In this document: positions 1 through 10,778 of the stretch, piece by piece
Position numbering within the stretch: the stretch's first letter is position 1
How the letters are laid out: each line of letters begins with the position of its first letter
Translations under genes and position numbers: made by a program
Assembly: GCA_002633025.1 (NCBI GenBank)
Contig: NMRB01001482.1
Coordinates: 45,573-109,572, forward strand
Reading direction: 5' to 3'
DNA: 64,000 nucleotides
DNA from: Notospermus geniculatus
Taxonomy: Eukaryota > Nemertea > Pilidiophora > Heteronemertea > Lineidae
The notes under the pieces: generated by a model
Told to the model about the DNA's origin: nothing
The model's database searches: none
What the model saw: the letters and a program-made list of their open reading frames with translations, nothing else

Positions 1-150
1 GTTTCCACTTCATCAATGGGAAGAGGAAAATTAAAAATTTAACATGCGCCATAACTCTCGCGGTCTTACATGATACATACATCTATACTAAAAGACCCGC
101 TGGCAGCAGGGACATTTGTGGCACCAATTTTATAACAATCTCCAGAAATA

Positions 151-958
151 TCGGGTGATTCAGAAAAAACGTTCCGAAATTTAAGGGTTAATAAATTTCT
201 TTACAATTAAAGTCCGACATTGCCACTTGGCAGGGGCCAAGAAACACCCAATCTGAGGTAATCTGCCAAATCGCATTCATCTGGCTGGCAAACTTCCTAA
301 ATTATGACAAAAAGTATCACACTGTCTGAAAAATGCAATATCCAGCACAGAGCAATTTCTGCAAATGATACATGCCAATCAAATGTCGTCTGGGGCACCC
401 GTCTCTATCTTGTTGCCGGTATAGTGTGTTTTTCTGTTCCTCGTGATGTCTAGACACATCTTGCCGTGGCAAAACCAAACATTTTGTTTAGTTGAATTGG
501 GTATCTTGCTTGTTTAGCAATAACATGATGGTTTTCAGCACTGCAGAAGGAGTTTTTCCACAAAACACAATTTGATTAAGTTAATCAAATCATGTTTTGT
601 AGGAAGAGGGTGGTAAGGGGCGCGTACGTATCGTACGGTAGGGGGCAGGGCAGGGCACATATCGTACGGGAATTTAGAAAAGTATAGCATTATGGAAAAA
701 GCGTTTTTCAACAAAATGGAGGGCCAATCTATCACCTCTTTAAATGACGTTTTTCAGTTTACTTTGGATATTGCCTTTTTCAGACACTGTGATACTTTTC
801 GTCATAATTCAGGGACTTTACCAGCTAGATGAATGAGATTTGGCGTATTATCTCAGATTGTGTGTTTCTTGGTCCCTGTCAAGTGGCAATGTCATACGCT
901 AATTTGAAAGACATTTATTAACTCTTAAAGTTCGGAACGTTTTTTCTGAATCACCCGA
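151..958. mobile_element. Foldback DNA element with TA flanks (Tc1/mariner-like)
   Basis: The ends are inverted repeats starting TCGGGTGATTCAGAAAAAAC and are nearly identical for about 35 bases. Weaker inverted similarity continues for about 190 bases (151-345 against 755-958). Both ends are flanked by TA (149-150 and 959-960), the duplication typical of Tc1/mariner insertion. The centre holds a GC-rich stretch with several CGTACG words. No transposase frame is visible, so the element looks non-autonomous. The superfamily rests only on the 2-bp flank. Confidence 0.7.
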
Positions 959-960
959 TA

Positions 961-1533
961 CATTAGGTCACGGAATTTGAATTTCGTATTTCGTACGTCG
1001 TGTTTCGTCAGATTTGCGAAACCTCACTAATTAGTAATCATGGTAATGTGGCGCACTTTGAAACATTCTCCAAAATTAAATTTGCATCATGGTACAGTAG
1101 AATTAGTTACATTTTATAGCCAAAGTCTGATAAGGATACAGCTGAGGGAACAATGGTCTCTCTCAATAATTCTCACTCCTCTCTCAACACGTATGTATGA
1201 AAATATAATAATTATTATAATGATATATAAAAACGTACAATACACTGTCGGTTCATAAAGAAATAAAAAGATAATGAAAACTACATACATTTAGTATGTC
1301 ATTCGAACATAAGTGCCTGGTTGGAAGACAAATGGTCCCTATAGTTGAACAATTTCCTGTCTGGATTATTGCTATGACCAATTACAGGGACACCGACTTT
1401 AAAACCGAGTCAAGTACAATGGTAATTGTCATAAACAGTCCACAGAAACCGCACCGATACATTAGTAGATGTTACGCCCAGCGAACATCCCATTGAAAGC
1501 CACTAGAAAAGTTAGTCTCCCCTCCCCAAATAA
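961..1533. other. Non-coding stretch, nothing recognised
   Basis: Only short AT-rich frames without domain character are present. I see no splice-bounded exon and no repeat. Confidence 0.5.
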
Positions 1534-1663
1534 GGGTCATATTCAAAAAGGGTGTTCAAGACACAGACGCGCGTATTAACGTAACTTCACTAAATGCCTT
1601 CGACCATGAATTTGACGAAGTTACCCGCGTCTAAGTCTTAAACACCCTTTGTGAATTTGGCCC
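1534..1663. mobile_element. 130-bp MITE with GGGTC/GGCCC inverted ends
   Basis: About 30-base imperfect inverted ends (GGGTCATATTCAAAAAGGGT on the left) enclose a short centre with CGCG words. The flanks are TAA and TAG, which would suit a degenerate 3-bp duplication of the PIF/Harbinger type. The ends recall the GGTCCTTATTCAC termini of the element at 24490-26042. Assignment to a superfamily is inference. Confidence 0.55.
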
Positions 1664-1882
1664 TAGATGTTCTGTTTGTGTTTACCGTGCGCCTCAGCTC
1701 AACCGCGCACGTCGATGGATTTTTATTTTTCATTATGAAGGGAATTTGCAATATCTTAGACAGCGTGCCATCTGGTGTTAAAAAATAAGTAACAACAAGC
1801 AAATCCTTGAAACTCACCTGTAGAATTGCTCTATCATGACGGGGTGTCTATGTACTTGCACAATTGCGGCCAATTGACAATG

Positions 1883-1998
1883 GGTCATATGAATAAAGGC
1901 TAGTAAATGCTTTTACTTGAATTTTGCTATACAAATGCACTAGGCAGTACTGTACAAATCTGTAGTAAAAGCATTTGCTAGTCTTTATTCATGTGACC
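1883..1998. mobile_element. 116-bp hairpin MITE (GGTCATATGAATAAAG ends)
   Basis: The arms GGTCATATGAATAAAGGCTA and the reverse of GTCTTTATTCATGTGACC pair over about 35 bases, including a shared AAATGCTTTTACT segment. No clear target duplication is visible. One arm of the same family recurs at 60434-60500. Confidence 0.6.
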
Positions 1999-2007
1999 AA
2001 ATAGCAG

Positions 2008-2061
2008 TGTTAACATCAATATTCATATTTATTCATATGTTAACATCAATATTCATATTTA
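2008..2061. repeat. Tandem duplication, 30-bp unit
   Basis: A unit beginning TGTTAACATCAATATTCATA occurs at 2008-2037 and again, 24 bases of it, at 2038-2061. It directly follows the MITE at 1883-1998. Confidence 0.8.
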
Positions 2062-2240
2062 AAGGCCTCCAACAGAGAAATAAAATAGATTTTATAAAAT
2101 AACAAATTTTGTAAAAAACGCATCACCGCATCATTTTTCTTCTGATCATGAAACCAGAAACAGAATATTTATTCTTCTGGACTTAACCGAAGCTGGGCGA
2201 GAGACCTCAGCCTTTGAAAAAGCCAACTGGGTTTACTAAC

Positions 2241-2401
2241 CTTCCATCGAACGTTTGGACGTCAGACATTTTCTCATCGCCACGAAAGATACTCGTGTAA
2301 TTCATTCGGAGTGAGAAATCAAACGAAACCTTCTCAGGCAAGCAACATGGAGTTGCCACGCCAACAAAGACACTCAGGCAGACGACGACGAAGGACTTCA
2401 T
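2241..2401 (-). CDS. Candidate first exon of a small secreted protein (ependymin-related?)
   Basis: A minus-strand ATG at 2401 opens a frame whose first residues MKSFVVVCLSVFVGVATP form a plausible signal peptide. It is followed by a CC pair and a short hydrophilic segment containing an N-Y-T sequon. The frame runs into a good splice donor (GTTAGT, reverse of 2235-2240), giving a 161-base exon. The CC pair soon after the signal peptide and the ending around FDGR loosely recall ependymin-related secreted glycoproteins, but no diagnostic downstream exon was found between here and position 1. A weak TATA-like TTTAATAT lies about 110 bases upstream on that strand. The secreted nature is fairly supported; the family is a guess. 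Confidence 0.4.
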
Positions 2402-2928
2402 GCTTCTGAAAGAATCACCAGCAGTTGTAGATTTGTCTCCGAGGGAGACAAAGCGCCAGGGTCTTCGGCGTGCGCGTAGTCAGCACACTAGCCAGCAGTA
2501 CACCAGGCGATATTAAACCCGTTTTAAGACGACAGGGAAAAATCCACATGCGATCCGAGCGAATCCGATTTTGGTTCAAAACTCTTGCGAGTAAACGCTA
2601 TCCAATGCGGTCCAATGTGAATTTAAAATAGACCACCGATTTTGCTGGTCCCGAATCCACATTTGACCGCATTAGACCACAGTGGACCACATACGACAAG
2701 ATTGAAAGTCTCGTCTAACGGCGAATGAGACCCGAGTATGGTTTTTCTTCCTCCACTAACTGCACTCGCTGTGGAGAGTTCCACAAGGGTAATTTGAAGT
2801 CGGAATGTGACCAGATTCACATGCGTTTGTAAACGCTACCCAAAAACATGGAACACATTGGTCCAGAATGCGGGTCGATCGGATTGAATAGGATCGAATA
2901 CTAGTATGTTTTTCGGCTTGGTCGTATA

Positions 2929-3602
2929 CAGACTGGGCCGTCACGCGGTACCGTGATTCGCGCTTTACCGTGACTTCCGTGGTGAAAAGAAAAAGTGGAT
3001 CGAATGTGGCGCAACCGCACAACTGCTCGCCGAGCATGGTGGAAATGGTGGTCGCGCTACAGCGTGATATCACGGGGCAGTTGAAGTCAACATTTTACAA
3101 TGGTTTACTTGTGAAGATTACAACAACAATCGCGGCTAACCGAGGCCACCCGAAGATAAGAGACTTTATCACGTTTAATTTCAAAAAAGCGTCAATCATT
3201 TTAAAAAAGCGTCATTTTGAAATGACCTGTCCAAATGCAATCTCTATCATCTTATCTACATACCTGAACTGAATTTCAGGCTTTGCAGGCGTTTATGGCG
3301 CCGAAAATGGCATATAATGCACGTAGGCATGGCAGGCCTGCCATTACGGCTCTCGAGGTAAATTTCGGTCGAAAATTGCCTGTAAAATCATTAAACGTGA
3401 GTATGACACAGCGAATTCTTGCTTGTTTATTGACAAAAATATTGTATAAATTTACGGTCGTGAGAAGTTTCCGTCCCCTCCACGCAGGATTGTAGGTGTT
3501 TTCTGCCGAAACAACGTTGTATTTTGTACAGCCATTGTGCGGTTGGGCGCGACAAAGTCACGTGCACGTTTCCATCACGGTACCGCGTGACGGCCCAGTC
3601 TG
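2929..3602. mobile_element. 674-bp non-autonomous DNA element, 5-bp TSD GTATA
   Basis: Perfect inverted ends of about 28 bases begin CAGACTGGGCCGTCACGCGG. The flanks GTATA at 2924-2928 and 3603-3607 form a 5-bp target duplication. The interior has no transposase frame. The superfamily is not clear: 5-bp duplications occur in Transib, but the terminal bases do not match its usual consensus. Confidence 0.7.
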
Positions 3603-3814
3603 GTATAAACGGTCCTACGGTAAACGATCTTCTAATCGCCACCGACTTATCGACAGCCGTTGCAAACTAGGCGATATCTGTTTTGGTACTGTTTGATAAT
3701 GGGTGACATGGGTGATCATAGCAGGCGAGAAGATTCCACGCATTGCTGTCCAGCGCACCTCAACTTTGAAATTACCCAATGCGTGCATCAGTCGTATTTT
3801 TTCGTGTATGGATG

Positions 3815-4105
3815 TACACTCCTCTCGCAGTGTTTTGTTTCGCTCCGTACCTACGCTTCACAAACCACTGCTTCGATTGGCCGGTATTCTGCCGATTTGC
3901 CGCCAGATGGCACCACTACGGTCCAACCAATCAGCGCCCGCCATCAGGCTGCAACTGAGCAAAATCCTAAAACACTTTCTCCAGCGCGGCAGCGGGAACA
4001 GTAGTGGTGCCATCTGGCGGTAAATCGACAGAATCCCGGCCATTCGAAGCAGTGGTTTGTGAAGCGTAGGTACGGAGCGAAACAAAACACTGCGAGAGGA
4101 GTGTA
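3815..4105. mobile_element. MULE-type MITE, 9-bp TSD GTATGGATG
   Basis: Inverted repeats of roughly 100 bases start TACACTCCTCTCGCAGTGTT. The 9-bp flank GTATGGATG is present at 3806-3814 and 4106-4114. Long terminal repeats with a 9-bp duplication are characteristic of Mutator-like elements. There is no coding capacity, and the unpaired centre is about 90 bases. Confidence 0.8.
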
Positions 4106-4114
4106 GTATGGATG

Positions 4115-4675
4115 GTGACAAAAGTAGGCCTAATATGCGTTACCCTCCCTATCAATTTGCGTTCAACCACCGTAGTTTTCCATCCAGCGGTGAGAACAAT
4201 GCCTGGTGACAACTCACGGTGACAACCACGGTTGAGCACCGACACAAGAGCAAAGAATGGAGTAGAGCGAACTGACTTACCAAAATAAATCTCGCCTAAT
4301 ATCATGTCCCGATTCACTGCAACCTGTCTGGCAGTTAGATACCCGATGGCCGAACCTATATATCTTTTTCCTACGATTTAGTAATCATAATAATTTGTTT
4401 GGCATGTGAATTGAGAATTATTTTTTTAATAATTTTATGGCATTTCCAATATATTTGACAATCATTTCTGCCTCTCATTACCAGAATAAGTTTAATCGTT
4501 TTATTCCTTGTTGATGAATCTGTTTTTCATCTATGATTGGTCAAATGACATGTACATGTTACCTTATGGCCGTGCACGTTATAATATTGTAACAGTGAAT
4601 TGCCTGTATTTTTTGTGCAATAATGTGCAGACTATATTTGGAAAGTTATAGTCAGGGCTTTCATTAAGCCTGCGT
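4115..4675. other. Upstream of Gypsy, no gene seen
   Basis: AT-rich sequence without a convincing frame. It could contain the 5' end of the retrotransposon, but I found no matching long terminal repeat in 7108-7370. Confidence 0.4.
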
Positions 4676-5392
4676 ATGGCGTCTATTACGCATGTAAATT
4701 ACGGAAATGACGCAAACATAAACAACTCTGAAGTCTCAAAACCGCAGGTAAATTCGATGATAGAGAAAGTGTGGAAGTCCCATCTGTATACTCAGATGGA
4801 AAAAAAGAAGAAAAGAATTGAGACGAGGCAAGAGTATAAAGATGTACGCTCGGGACACAAGTTCAAAGCAGCGATGGTGAAGTCTGATTTAGACGATCAG
4901 ACGGAAATAGAGCCGGTTGATGAGACTTGTGAAGTGGGTAAGAGAACTGTCAGGGCGACTAAGGAGACAGACTGGAAGAACAGTGCCAAGACAGACACAC
5001 AGGACAGTACGTGTACATCGGCGTTGAAAGACATACGGAAGGTGTTGTCCGAGATCAAAGCAGATAATGAGGCAATGAAGCGCAGGCTTGATAGTGTGCA
5101 GCAGTCCGGTGATGGAGGACAAAGCAGGCCTAACCAATTTGTCGGAGGGACAAATGGAAAGAGTGGGCAAAACCAACGAAGCTCGTATCCAAAACAGTCG
5201 ACGCAGGGTCCAAGGAAGACATATCAGTGTTGGGAGTGTGGAGAGACGACTCATTTTCGAAGGGATTGTCCCAAGTTAATGGGCAGGAACCACCAGAATG
5301 TGGGCGGAGAGGGCTTTAGTAAACTGTCAGCGGACAGCAGGGCATTTTATCCTAAAGGTAATGCCCCAATCAATAAGCCGACGTTAAACTAG
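4676..5392 (+). CDS. Ty3/Gypsy Gag-like protein with CCHC zinc knuckle
   Basis: A 238-residue frame begins at an ATG and ends at 5392. The first two thirds are charged and rich in K, E and Q, with a predicted helical stretch (about residues 110-140). Near residues 180-198 is a retroviral-type zinc knuckle, C-W-E-C-GETT-H-FRRD-C (CX2CX4HX4C), which binds RNA in Gag proteins. Basic segments flank the knuckle. The protein is short for a Gypsy Gag, and a capsid domain is not evident. The next coding segment (protease) lies in the -1 frame relative to this one, as in many Gypsy elements that use ribosomal frameshifting. Confidence 0.75.
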   Translation: MASITHVNYGNDANINNSEVSKPQVNSMIEKVWKSHLYTQMEKKKKRIETRQEYKDVRSGHKFKAAMVKSDLDDQTEIEPVDETCEVGKRTVRATKETDWKNSAKTDTQDSTCTSALKDIRKVLSEIKADNEAMKRRLDSVQQSGDGGQSRPNQFVGGTNGKSGQNQRSSYPKQSTQGPRKTYQCWECGETTHFRRDCPKLMGRNHQNVGGEGFSKLSADSRAFYPKGNAPINKPTLN

Positions 5393-5418
5393 ATAGGACT
5401 GCCCCTGAGGGCCAAGGG

Positions 5419-6009
5419 ATGGTCTTTGATGGTAACTCGTTGCAGATTGAGGGTGAGGAGTTGCTGCGAGGGCCCATAGTGGGGGAGAACACCCATCCTA
5501 TAGAAGCAGCCAGAAGACAGAGGACTCTATGTAGAGGAATAAACGCCAAAGGACAAGTCCAAGGTGTTGATGTCATTTTAACCTTTGATACTGGTGCCAC
5601 CCGAACCATCATGTCATTGAAGACGTATCAGAGCATACCAGAGAAAACAAGACCCCCACTGGGGCCCGAGACAAAGACCACCATGTTTGCGGCCGATGGG
5701 CGAGAAATTGGGTATCATGGTGATGCCGTGTTTGAGTTAGTGATAGGAGATTTGAAGTAAGATAAAATTGTTGGAGTTGCTGACATCAGCGACGAGATCC
5801 TGATAGGCGCTGATCTGCTGCTCTGTGATGAGAAAGGCCCCGCTGATCTGATCCTGAGTCAAAATACGCTGAAGATGAGAGGGAAAGAGGTGCCTCTGGA
5901 ACAAGTTAGACGAATAAGAAGAGACAGAAAAGTAACGGTGATGGAATCGATGACAATACCTGGGATGTCCGAAGCAATTGTAGAAGTTAATATAAGTGAT
6001 TATTTGTGA
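5419..6009 (+). pseudogene. Gypsy aspartic protease and spacer, one in-frame stop
   Basis: The frame contains the retropepsin active-site motif L-T-F-D-T-G-A-T at about 5577-5600, a flap-like region, and after a TAA at 5758-5760 the conserved I-L-I-G-A-D-L-L block that closes the protease fold. Apart from this one stop the frame stays open to 6009. It then shifts: the protease-RT spacer continues in another frame (about 5996-6340) before returning to the original frame. The protease would process Gag-Pol. Here it is inactivated by the stop and two frameshifts unless those are sequencing errors. Confidence 0.75.
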
Positions 6010-6276
6010 CGATTTTGAAGACGAAGGTGACTTGCTAATTGAAGGTTGCCCATCACTAGCAGAAAACCATCACTTGGTGTTAGCAGCGGTGTTGGTGGAT
6101 CCTAAACAGGGTGTGATAAAGGCCAGGGTTATGAACCCATTTGAAGATGACAGAGAACTTCATGAGAATGCCGTGCTTGGATTTGCTTCTCCGGTAAACA
6201 GAATTTTCGATACTGTGGCAGAAGAGGAGGATGGCCGTGAAGTCCTCAATTTTGGGAACCTGAGACGTCTGATGAG

Positions 6277-6735
6277 TTGCCAGCCAGAGTTGACAGAGTA
6301 CGAAAGGCGAAAACAGGGAAGACGAGATTTAAAAAGACGACAAGACGTTCGGAGATACCTAGCCATCTACAGAGTCTATATGATGATGCGATTGATGGGA
6401 AGTCCAAGCATGATACAAAGAAAATTGCAGCTTTGTTGGTGAAGCACAGTGATGTGTTTTCCAGGGACGATATAGACCTGGGCTTAACTGCGCTGACGGA
6501 ACATAAGATTGATACTGGTGATGCGCCCCCTATAAAACAAGCGCCAAGACGAATACCACTGGCCTTTCAAGTAGAAGACAAAGTAGCTGTTGAGAAGCTC
6601 CTTCAGCAAGGATCGATTAGACCTTCGACGTCACCCTGGGCTTCCCCGATAGTTTTAGTGAGAAAAAAGGATGGAAGTGTGAGCCCCTGTATTGACTACA
6701 GGAAGCTCAATGCAGTGACGAAGATAGGGTATGCC
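6277..6735 (+). pseudogene. Gypsy reverse transcriptase, N-terminal part only
   Basis: The frame carries the standard entry into a Gypsy RT: a stretch ending [17 protein letters not shown], then the [16 protein letters not shown] block and [10 protein letters not shown]. The sequence then breaks off at about 6730 and is joined to integrase C-terminal sequence. The polymerase catalytic YxDD motif, RNase H and the integrase core are missing. The frame matches that of the protease, consistent with one original Pol polyprotein. The element cannot be autonomous. Confidence 0.85.
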
Positions 6736-6739
6736 TTTC

Positions 6740-7107
6740 GGCAACTGACGAAAAGGTGTCGACATATGGGGACTTTGTTGAGAAGTTGAAAGAACGATTC
6801 CAAAGAGCCCACGAAGAAAGCCAGAAGACAGAAGGCGACCTATGACGCCAAAGCAACCTTGACAAAGTACCCACGTGGCAATTATGTCTGGTGGTTGTCA
6901 GACCTGAAGCAACTAGACGTAACTCCCAAACTCAGAAATCCCTATGAAGGACGACATTTAGTGTTGAAGCAGATCAACGACTTGGACTATTTGATCCAGT
7001 TCGATGGGAGAGGAAGGAAACGAATAGTACACCATAGACTGAAGAAATATGGAGGCACCCAGAAGTTAAAGTGGGAAAGAAAGGCTCTCAGGGAGACGAA
7101 TGATTAG
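6740..7107 (+). pseudogene. Gypsy integrase C-terminal tail
   Basis: A frame with an amphipathic [13 protein letters not shown] helix, one frameshift near 6830, and then a beta-rich domain with WWL, LRNPYEGRHLVL and HHRLKKYGG. That order is typical of the GPY/F-like C-terminal domain of Gypsy integrases. It ends in a charged tail at 7107. Its fusion to RT sequence at about 6730 defines an internal deletion of most of Pol (roughly 2.5-3 kb in a typical element; the size is inference). Confidence 0.75.
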
Positions 7108-7373
7108 ACGCATTTGAAAGACGGGAATAGGCGAAACGAAGAGTGGCCATATTTTTCAACATTTCCTATTTAATTGTAACTCCGAATTTGATGAGATAAA
7201 GAATATTGTAGATGATAGAGACGGTGTTAACTGGTGTTGGTGATTTCAAAAGAAGACGAAGTTAGACGTTCACTGTTCCGACGTTCGTCAATGATCGGTT
7301 GACGAAGTTTATTTCTATGGAGTTAATCAGCTTTTTACGAATTTCGTTACGATTATAGCCTTTTATCTTTGCA

Positions 7374-8047
7374 GTGGAGGCCACTGTGGCAATGTATGGC
7401 ATGTCCAGCCGTACTGTATTCCGACCAGATGCGGCTACACACGCTGTTTAAACACGGTATAAATCCGGAGACAAATGCTATGAACGCTGAAGAGCTCCCG
7501 GATGAAATATCGAAGGAAATCGAAGTGAGGATGAAGAAGCAAGAGGGGGCGACGATGGATGATGCGGCTACGGTGATCAGCGTCAGCTCCGAGACGGCAA
7601 GTTCGACAGACGATGATGACGTAGTGGAATTGGATGAGGAGCAGGTACAAGTGGTGAACCCGTTGGTTGATGAAGACTATGACGGGGAAACCGTACGTTG
7701 TCCCAGCGATGAGGGAGGAGTCGACGGCAGTGATGATGGGTTTGAGGAGGTGGTGAGAGCAGCAGAAAACCTGGTGCGAGCGACGGAGTCTTTTGTAGAT
7801 AGGCAGAGGCGGAAGAGGACCAGCTGTAACTGCCGCCGTCGGCAGGAAAGTGAGCGGCCCGTGTTGGAGGTACCACAAGAAGATTTGGGGGCGATATTGG
7901 GAGGAGTCGATGTGGACACGAAGGAAGAAGAATGTTCATGTGCAGCGGGGGTTGTCGAATTGTGCAACCACATTGTGGGATTTCTCTATGCAATCAGCTG
8001 GCATTACACCACAGCACATTATGGGCTGCAATTTAATAAAGCTGTCG
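7374..8047 (+). CDS. Exon of a SWIM-like zinc-finger protein
   Basis: A long open frame starts directly after a strong splice acceptor (polypyrimidine tract then TTTGCAG at 7373) and stays open to 8127. A GTATGT donor-like site follows 8047. Near the start is a C2H2-like C-MA-C...H-TLFK-H pattern. The middle is very acidic (TDDDDVVELDEEQ and similar). An RRRKRTSCNCRRR-like basic block follows. The end has C-S-C-AAGVVEL-C-N-H-IVGFLYAIS, which fits the CxC...CxH pattern of SWIM domains. Such cores occur in repeated invertebrate genes, sometimes linked to YqaJ-type nucleases; that link is from memory and not shown here. It could be a host gene or a mobile gene exon. Confidence 0.5.
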
Positions 8048-8399
8048 TATGTGAGTTTTATGTGGTATTAAATGTACTCACTATGAAGCCCGTGAACCCC
8101 AACCAGAAAAACCTGACGAAAGTGTAAATCTCATTGCTAAATTAAAGAAGTTCAACCCTAAATTGGGTATTTGTCAAAATCTAAACACAAGCCAGACTGA
8201 ATTTGTCCCAACTAGAATGGTTTTTAGAACATGGTTGGTTCGCGGCTTTCCCGTCAATTGGCCTTGTCGGAGGGAAATTACTATGTAACCTGTGATACAG
8301 TGTCGGCGATGACATTGCTCCGTACTTACCCCAGCAGTGTCCGTATCTCCAACAGTAGGTTGTTCCCGATGTAAATTTAGATGAATTCAACTTGCCAGA
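8048..8399. other. Intron-like or intergenic stretch
   Basis: No exon or repeat recognised. Contents are AT-balanced with short frames only. Confidence 0.4.
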
Positions 8400-8660
8400 T
8401 TGAATGATGACCGGAAAGCTCTTAAACTACGTTTAGCTGACACGCGGAACGCGGAAGCGGAACATGCAATGCATTGTCGTATACAACATACCGTTCCGCC
8501 GGGGATTCCGCATCCCTATACCGCATTCCGGATGTCTGGTAAACGCCGCTTTAGACTTATCCATGTTAATTTAGATGATGCCCGGAAGTTAGAATCCCGA
8601 CAGTTGGCCAAAGCGCCAGTTCATTATGGAAAGAGTGCAGGGCAAAAGACTATTTGCTAG
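8400..8660 (+). CDS. Unrecognised coding-like frame
   Basis: An 86-residue frame, basic, containing R-N-A-E, H-C-R-I-Q-H and P-H-P-Y-T-A. It matches a frame at 30190-30375 in the pattern RN..HAE...A(V/M)H..IQH....I..PY.A, so the two loci carry copies of one coding family. Downstream it has FRLIHVNLDDARKLESRQL. I do not recognise the family. It may be an exon of a repeated gene or part of a mobile element. Confidence 0.35.
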   Translation: MNDDRKALKLRLADTRNAEAEHAMHCRIQHTVPPGIPHPYTAFRMSGKRRFRLIHVNLDDARKLESRQLAKAPVHYGKSAGQKTIC

Positions 8661-8788
8661 CAATTTTTCATTAATCTGCAAACGAAAGGTGTGTGATGAA
8701 AAATTTGTAAAGTCTGTATTGACAAATTGCAAGGATCTAAGAAATGTTTCAGCTATCAAGCATTGTAGGGAAAAATGAACCCAAAGCA

Positions 8789-9435
8789 ATTTAATTTATT
8801 TATTCAGTAATGCTACAGGCCATTGGCCCTTTACAAAGAAAAAACTACAGATGATACATACTCACAAACATTACAAGATGACGACGACTATACGGAGAGA
8901 CGCTTCTTTCTAACATTTACCAGGAACAGAGCCAAACTGCGCAACGTTCGTTCACTTTTTGAATTCATCAATAGAGTGAAGGAATCCCAGTTTGGCTCTG
9001 CCCCGGGAAGGAAGCGCACACGCAGCTCCCTAGCAAAATGGCATCTATTTAAAAAATGGAATTCATCGTCCAATTCACCACTTTCACAGAAACGACACAC
9101 CATCAACTGTCTTGGATTACCTTCACGGAACAATCCACATCTAAAGCTAGATAAACTGTGTCTTAAATATTTTACTGTAATAACATCTAAATACCGTTCA
9201 GGCTCAAAAACCGTCTTGATAACAGAATAACACGACAACGTAGTGGACTGCCTTAATCTCTCAAACCATGTCTGGCGATCGATATCCCTTAATCTTTGGG
9301 AAAATTCCGAAATAAAAACCCGCTCGTTACCTACACCTTGACTTAACCAAACAACCTGAAAACCCAAAGTACATAAAGTGGACCTAATACAAAAGGCCCA
9401 GTTCTTTTTATCTTTTCTTCTTGAAATGTACAAGA
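8789..9435 (-). pseudogene. LINE 3' end: RT C-terminal domain
   Basis: The minus-strand frame 9433-8888 encodes about 180 residues ending in a C-R-F-C-ESGELDDEFHFL-N-R-C zinc-like motif. This motif sits behind the reverse transcriptase in CR1/L2/Jockey-type non-LTR retrotransposons. An upstream in-frame stop and loss of similarity near 9435 indicate 5' truncation, the usual result of incomplete target-primed reverse transcription. The 3' end (towards 8789) carries an A+T-rich AATAAATAAATTAAAT tail, as expected for a LINE 3' terminus. No target duplication was identified. Confidence 0.75.
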
Positions 9436-9534
9436 ATTATATGGCGAATGCTGGCTGCTCTGTAAAAACATCGCCCTGTGGAACAATTGTTAATCCGTCA
9501 TTTCCATGGTTGGGTGCCTCACCACATGGAAAAG

Positions 9535-10292
9535 TCAAGGGGCCAATTCCATACAACCAACTAAAGCCTTGTTGGCTGCAAAACCCCACGAGAGTCGTTC
9601 TATCTCTTAATTGCTTGCTAAGCCTATTGCATAAAACCATTCTTAGCTTAGCACGGTTCTGAGTTGCATTCCAAGTTTAGAATAGCTCTGGGGTACTTCT
9701 AAGTCCTTAGCACGGTTCTAACATTACTTTCCCTGCAGGTTTTGCCAGTCAACGTGGCAAGGAGGACCCTTCCCTTCAATTGCTGAAATACGCCGTGCAT
9801 TGCGGTGTGAACATATTTTAGAGACCGTCGAAACCCACTTGATATGTTTGATGATGGAGAAGAGATGGTGAAAAGATACTAATTCTCTCGAGATGGGAAT
9901 AACGATTGTCACTGACACTGTTGCCGCCAACATCGAGCGCCATATGAGGAGAAATTATGCTCTCCCCAACATCACGGCGTGATGGATTCTCTCCCAGAGA
10001 AAATCGGTGATGCCCATGACAGCATAGGCTGCGCAGCCCCATTATACACAGAAACACTTAGGCCAAAAAGAACTATGAACCCTTCTCATATTGTGAAGTG
10101 AAATTGACCTCGTGGTTTTTCAATCAACACGCCATTCTAGGAAGCTCTTAGCAAGCAACTAGTAAGAATGGTCCTCAGAATGATTTTATGGAATGAGATT
10201 TAGTTGTTTGCTCACAAGCAACCAACTCATTTGGAACCTTGCTAAGACCTAGTATCATTCTAAGTTAGAATGCTTTTATGGAATTGCCCCTG
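9535..10292. repeat. Inverted-repeat element with GGGGC(C)AATTCCATA ends
   Basis: The left end AGGGGCCAATTCCATA and the right end TATGGAATTGCCCCTGG pair. Weaker inverted similarity continues inward, with several CATTCTTAGC/GCTAAG words. No clear flanking duplication is visible. Probably an old non-autonomous DNA element. Confidence 0.45.
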
Positions 10293-10778
10293 GACTCCAA
10301 AATAGGCTATGGTCTAATTGAGGTCAAATGTCCTTGGTCTTCTACTTCGACTAAGTTCTCATTGTGTTATACCATTAAAATGTAGTAATAGATATTTTTA
10401 CACCAAAGTTGTGCCTTTATCCCCATCTCACTCATTATTCCATTGTTTCCTCCTCTTGCCTAGGGTTGTGCATACGCCAGATTCATGTAAACAAGTTCTT
10501 CAAAAAATATTAAAGCACTTCACTTCTTCCACTTGTCCATTGACAGCAGTCTGTATAGATCCTCACGGGCCATAATTCGCTGGGCAAGGACCAGTAATAA
10601 AGTTCCTCAAAAATGAAATATATATAGATATATTTAATTGAAGTTTATTATTAAATAAATCTGACAAATGGCCAAGGCATTAGTGGCCCTGCATAGTGAT
10701 GTGCAATATAGTTGGAGCACAATGCACATAAGTAAGCAATTTCCTCCGCAAGGTGACGGCTCCGCGATGCTGGCTTGG

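Noticed and set aside
7108-7370. A 3' long terminal repeat for the Gypsy at 4676
   Set aside because: No matching direct repeat was found upstream in 4115-4675, and no TG...CA borders could be paired.
7677-7993. Minus-strand frames of about 100-136 residues
   Set aside because: They mirror the acidic SWIM-like exon on the plus strand and have low-complexity composition.
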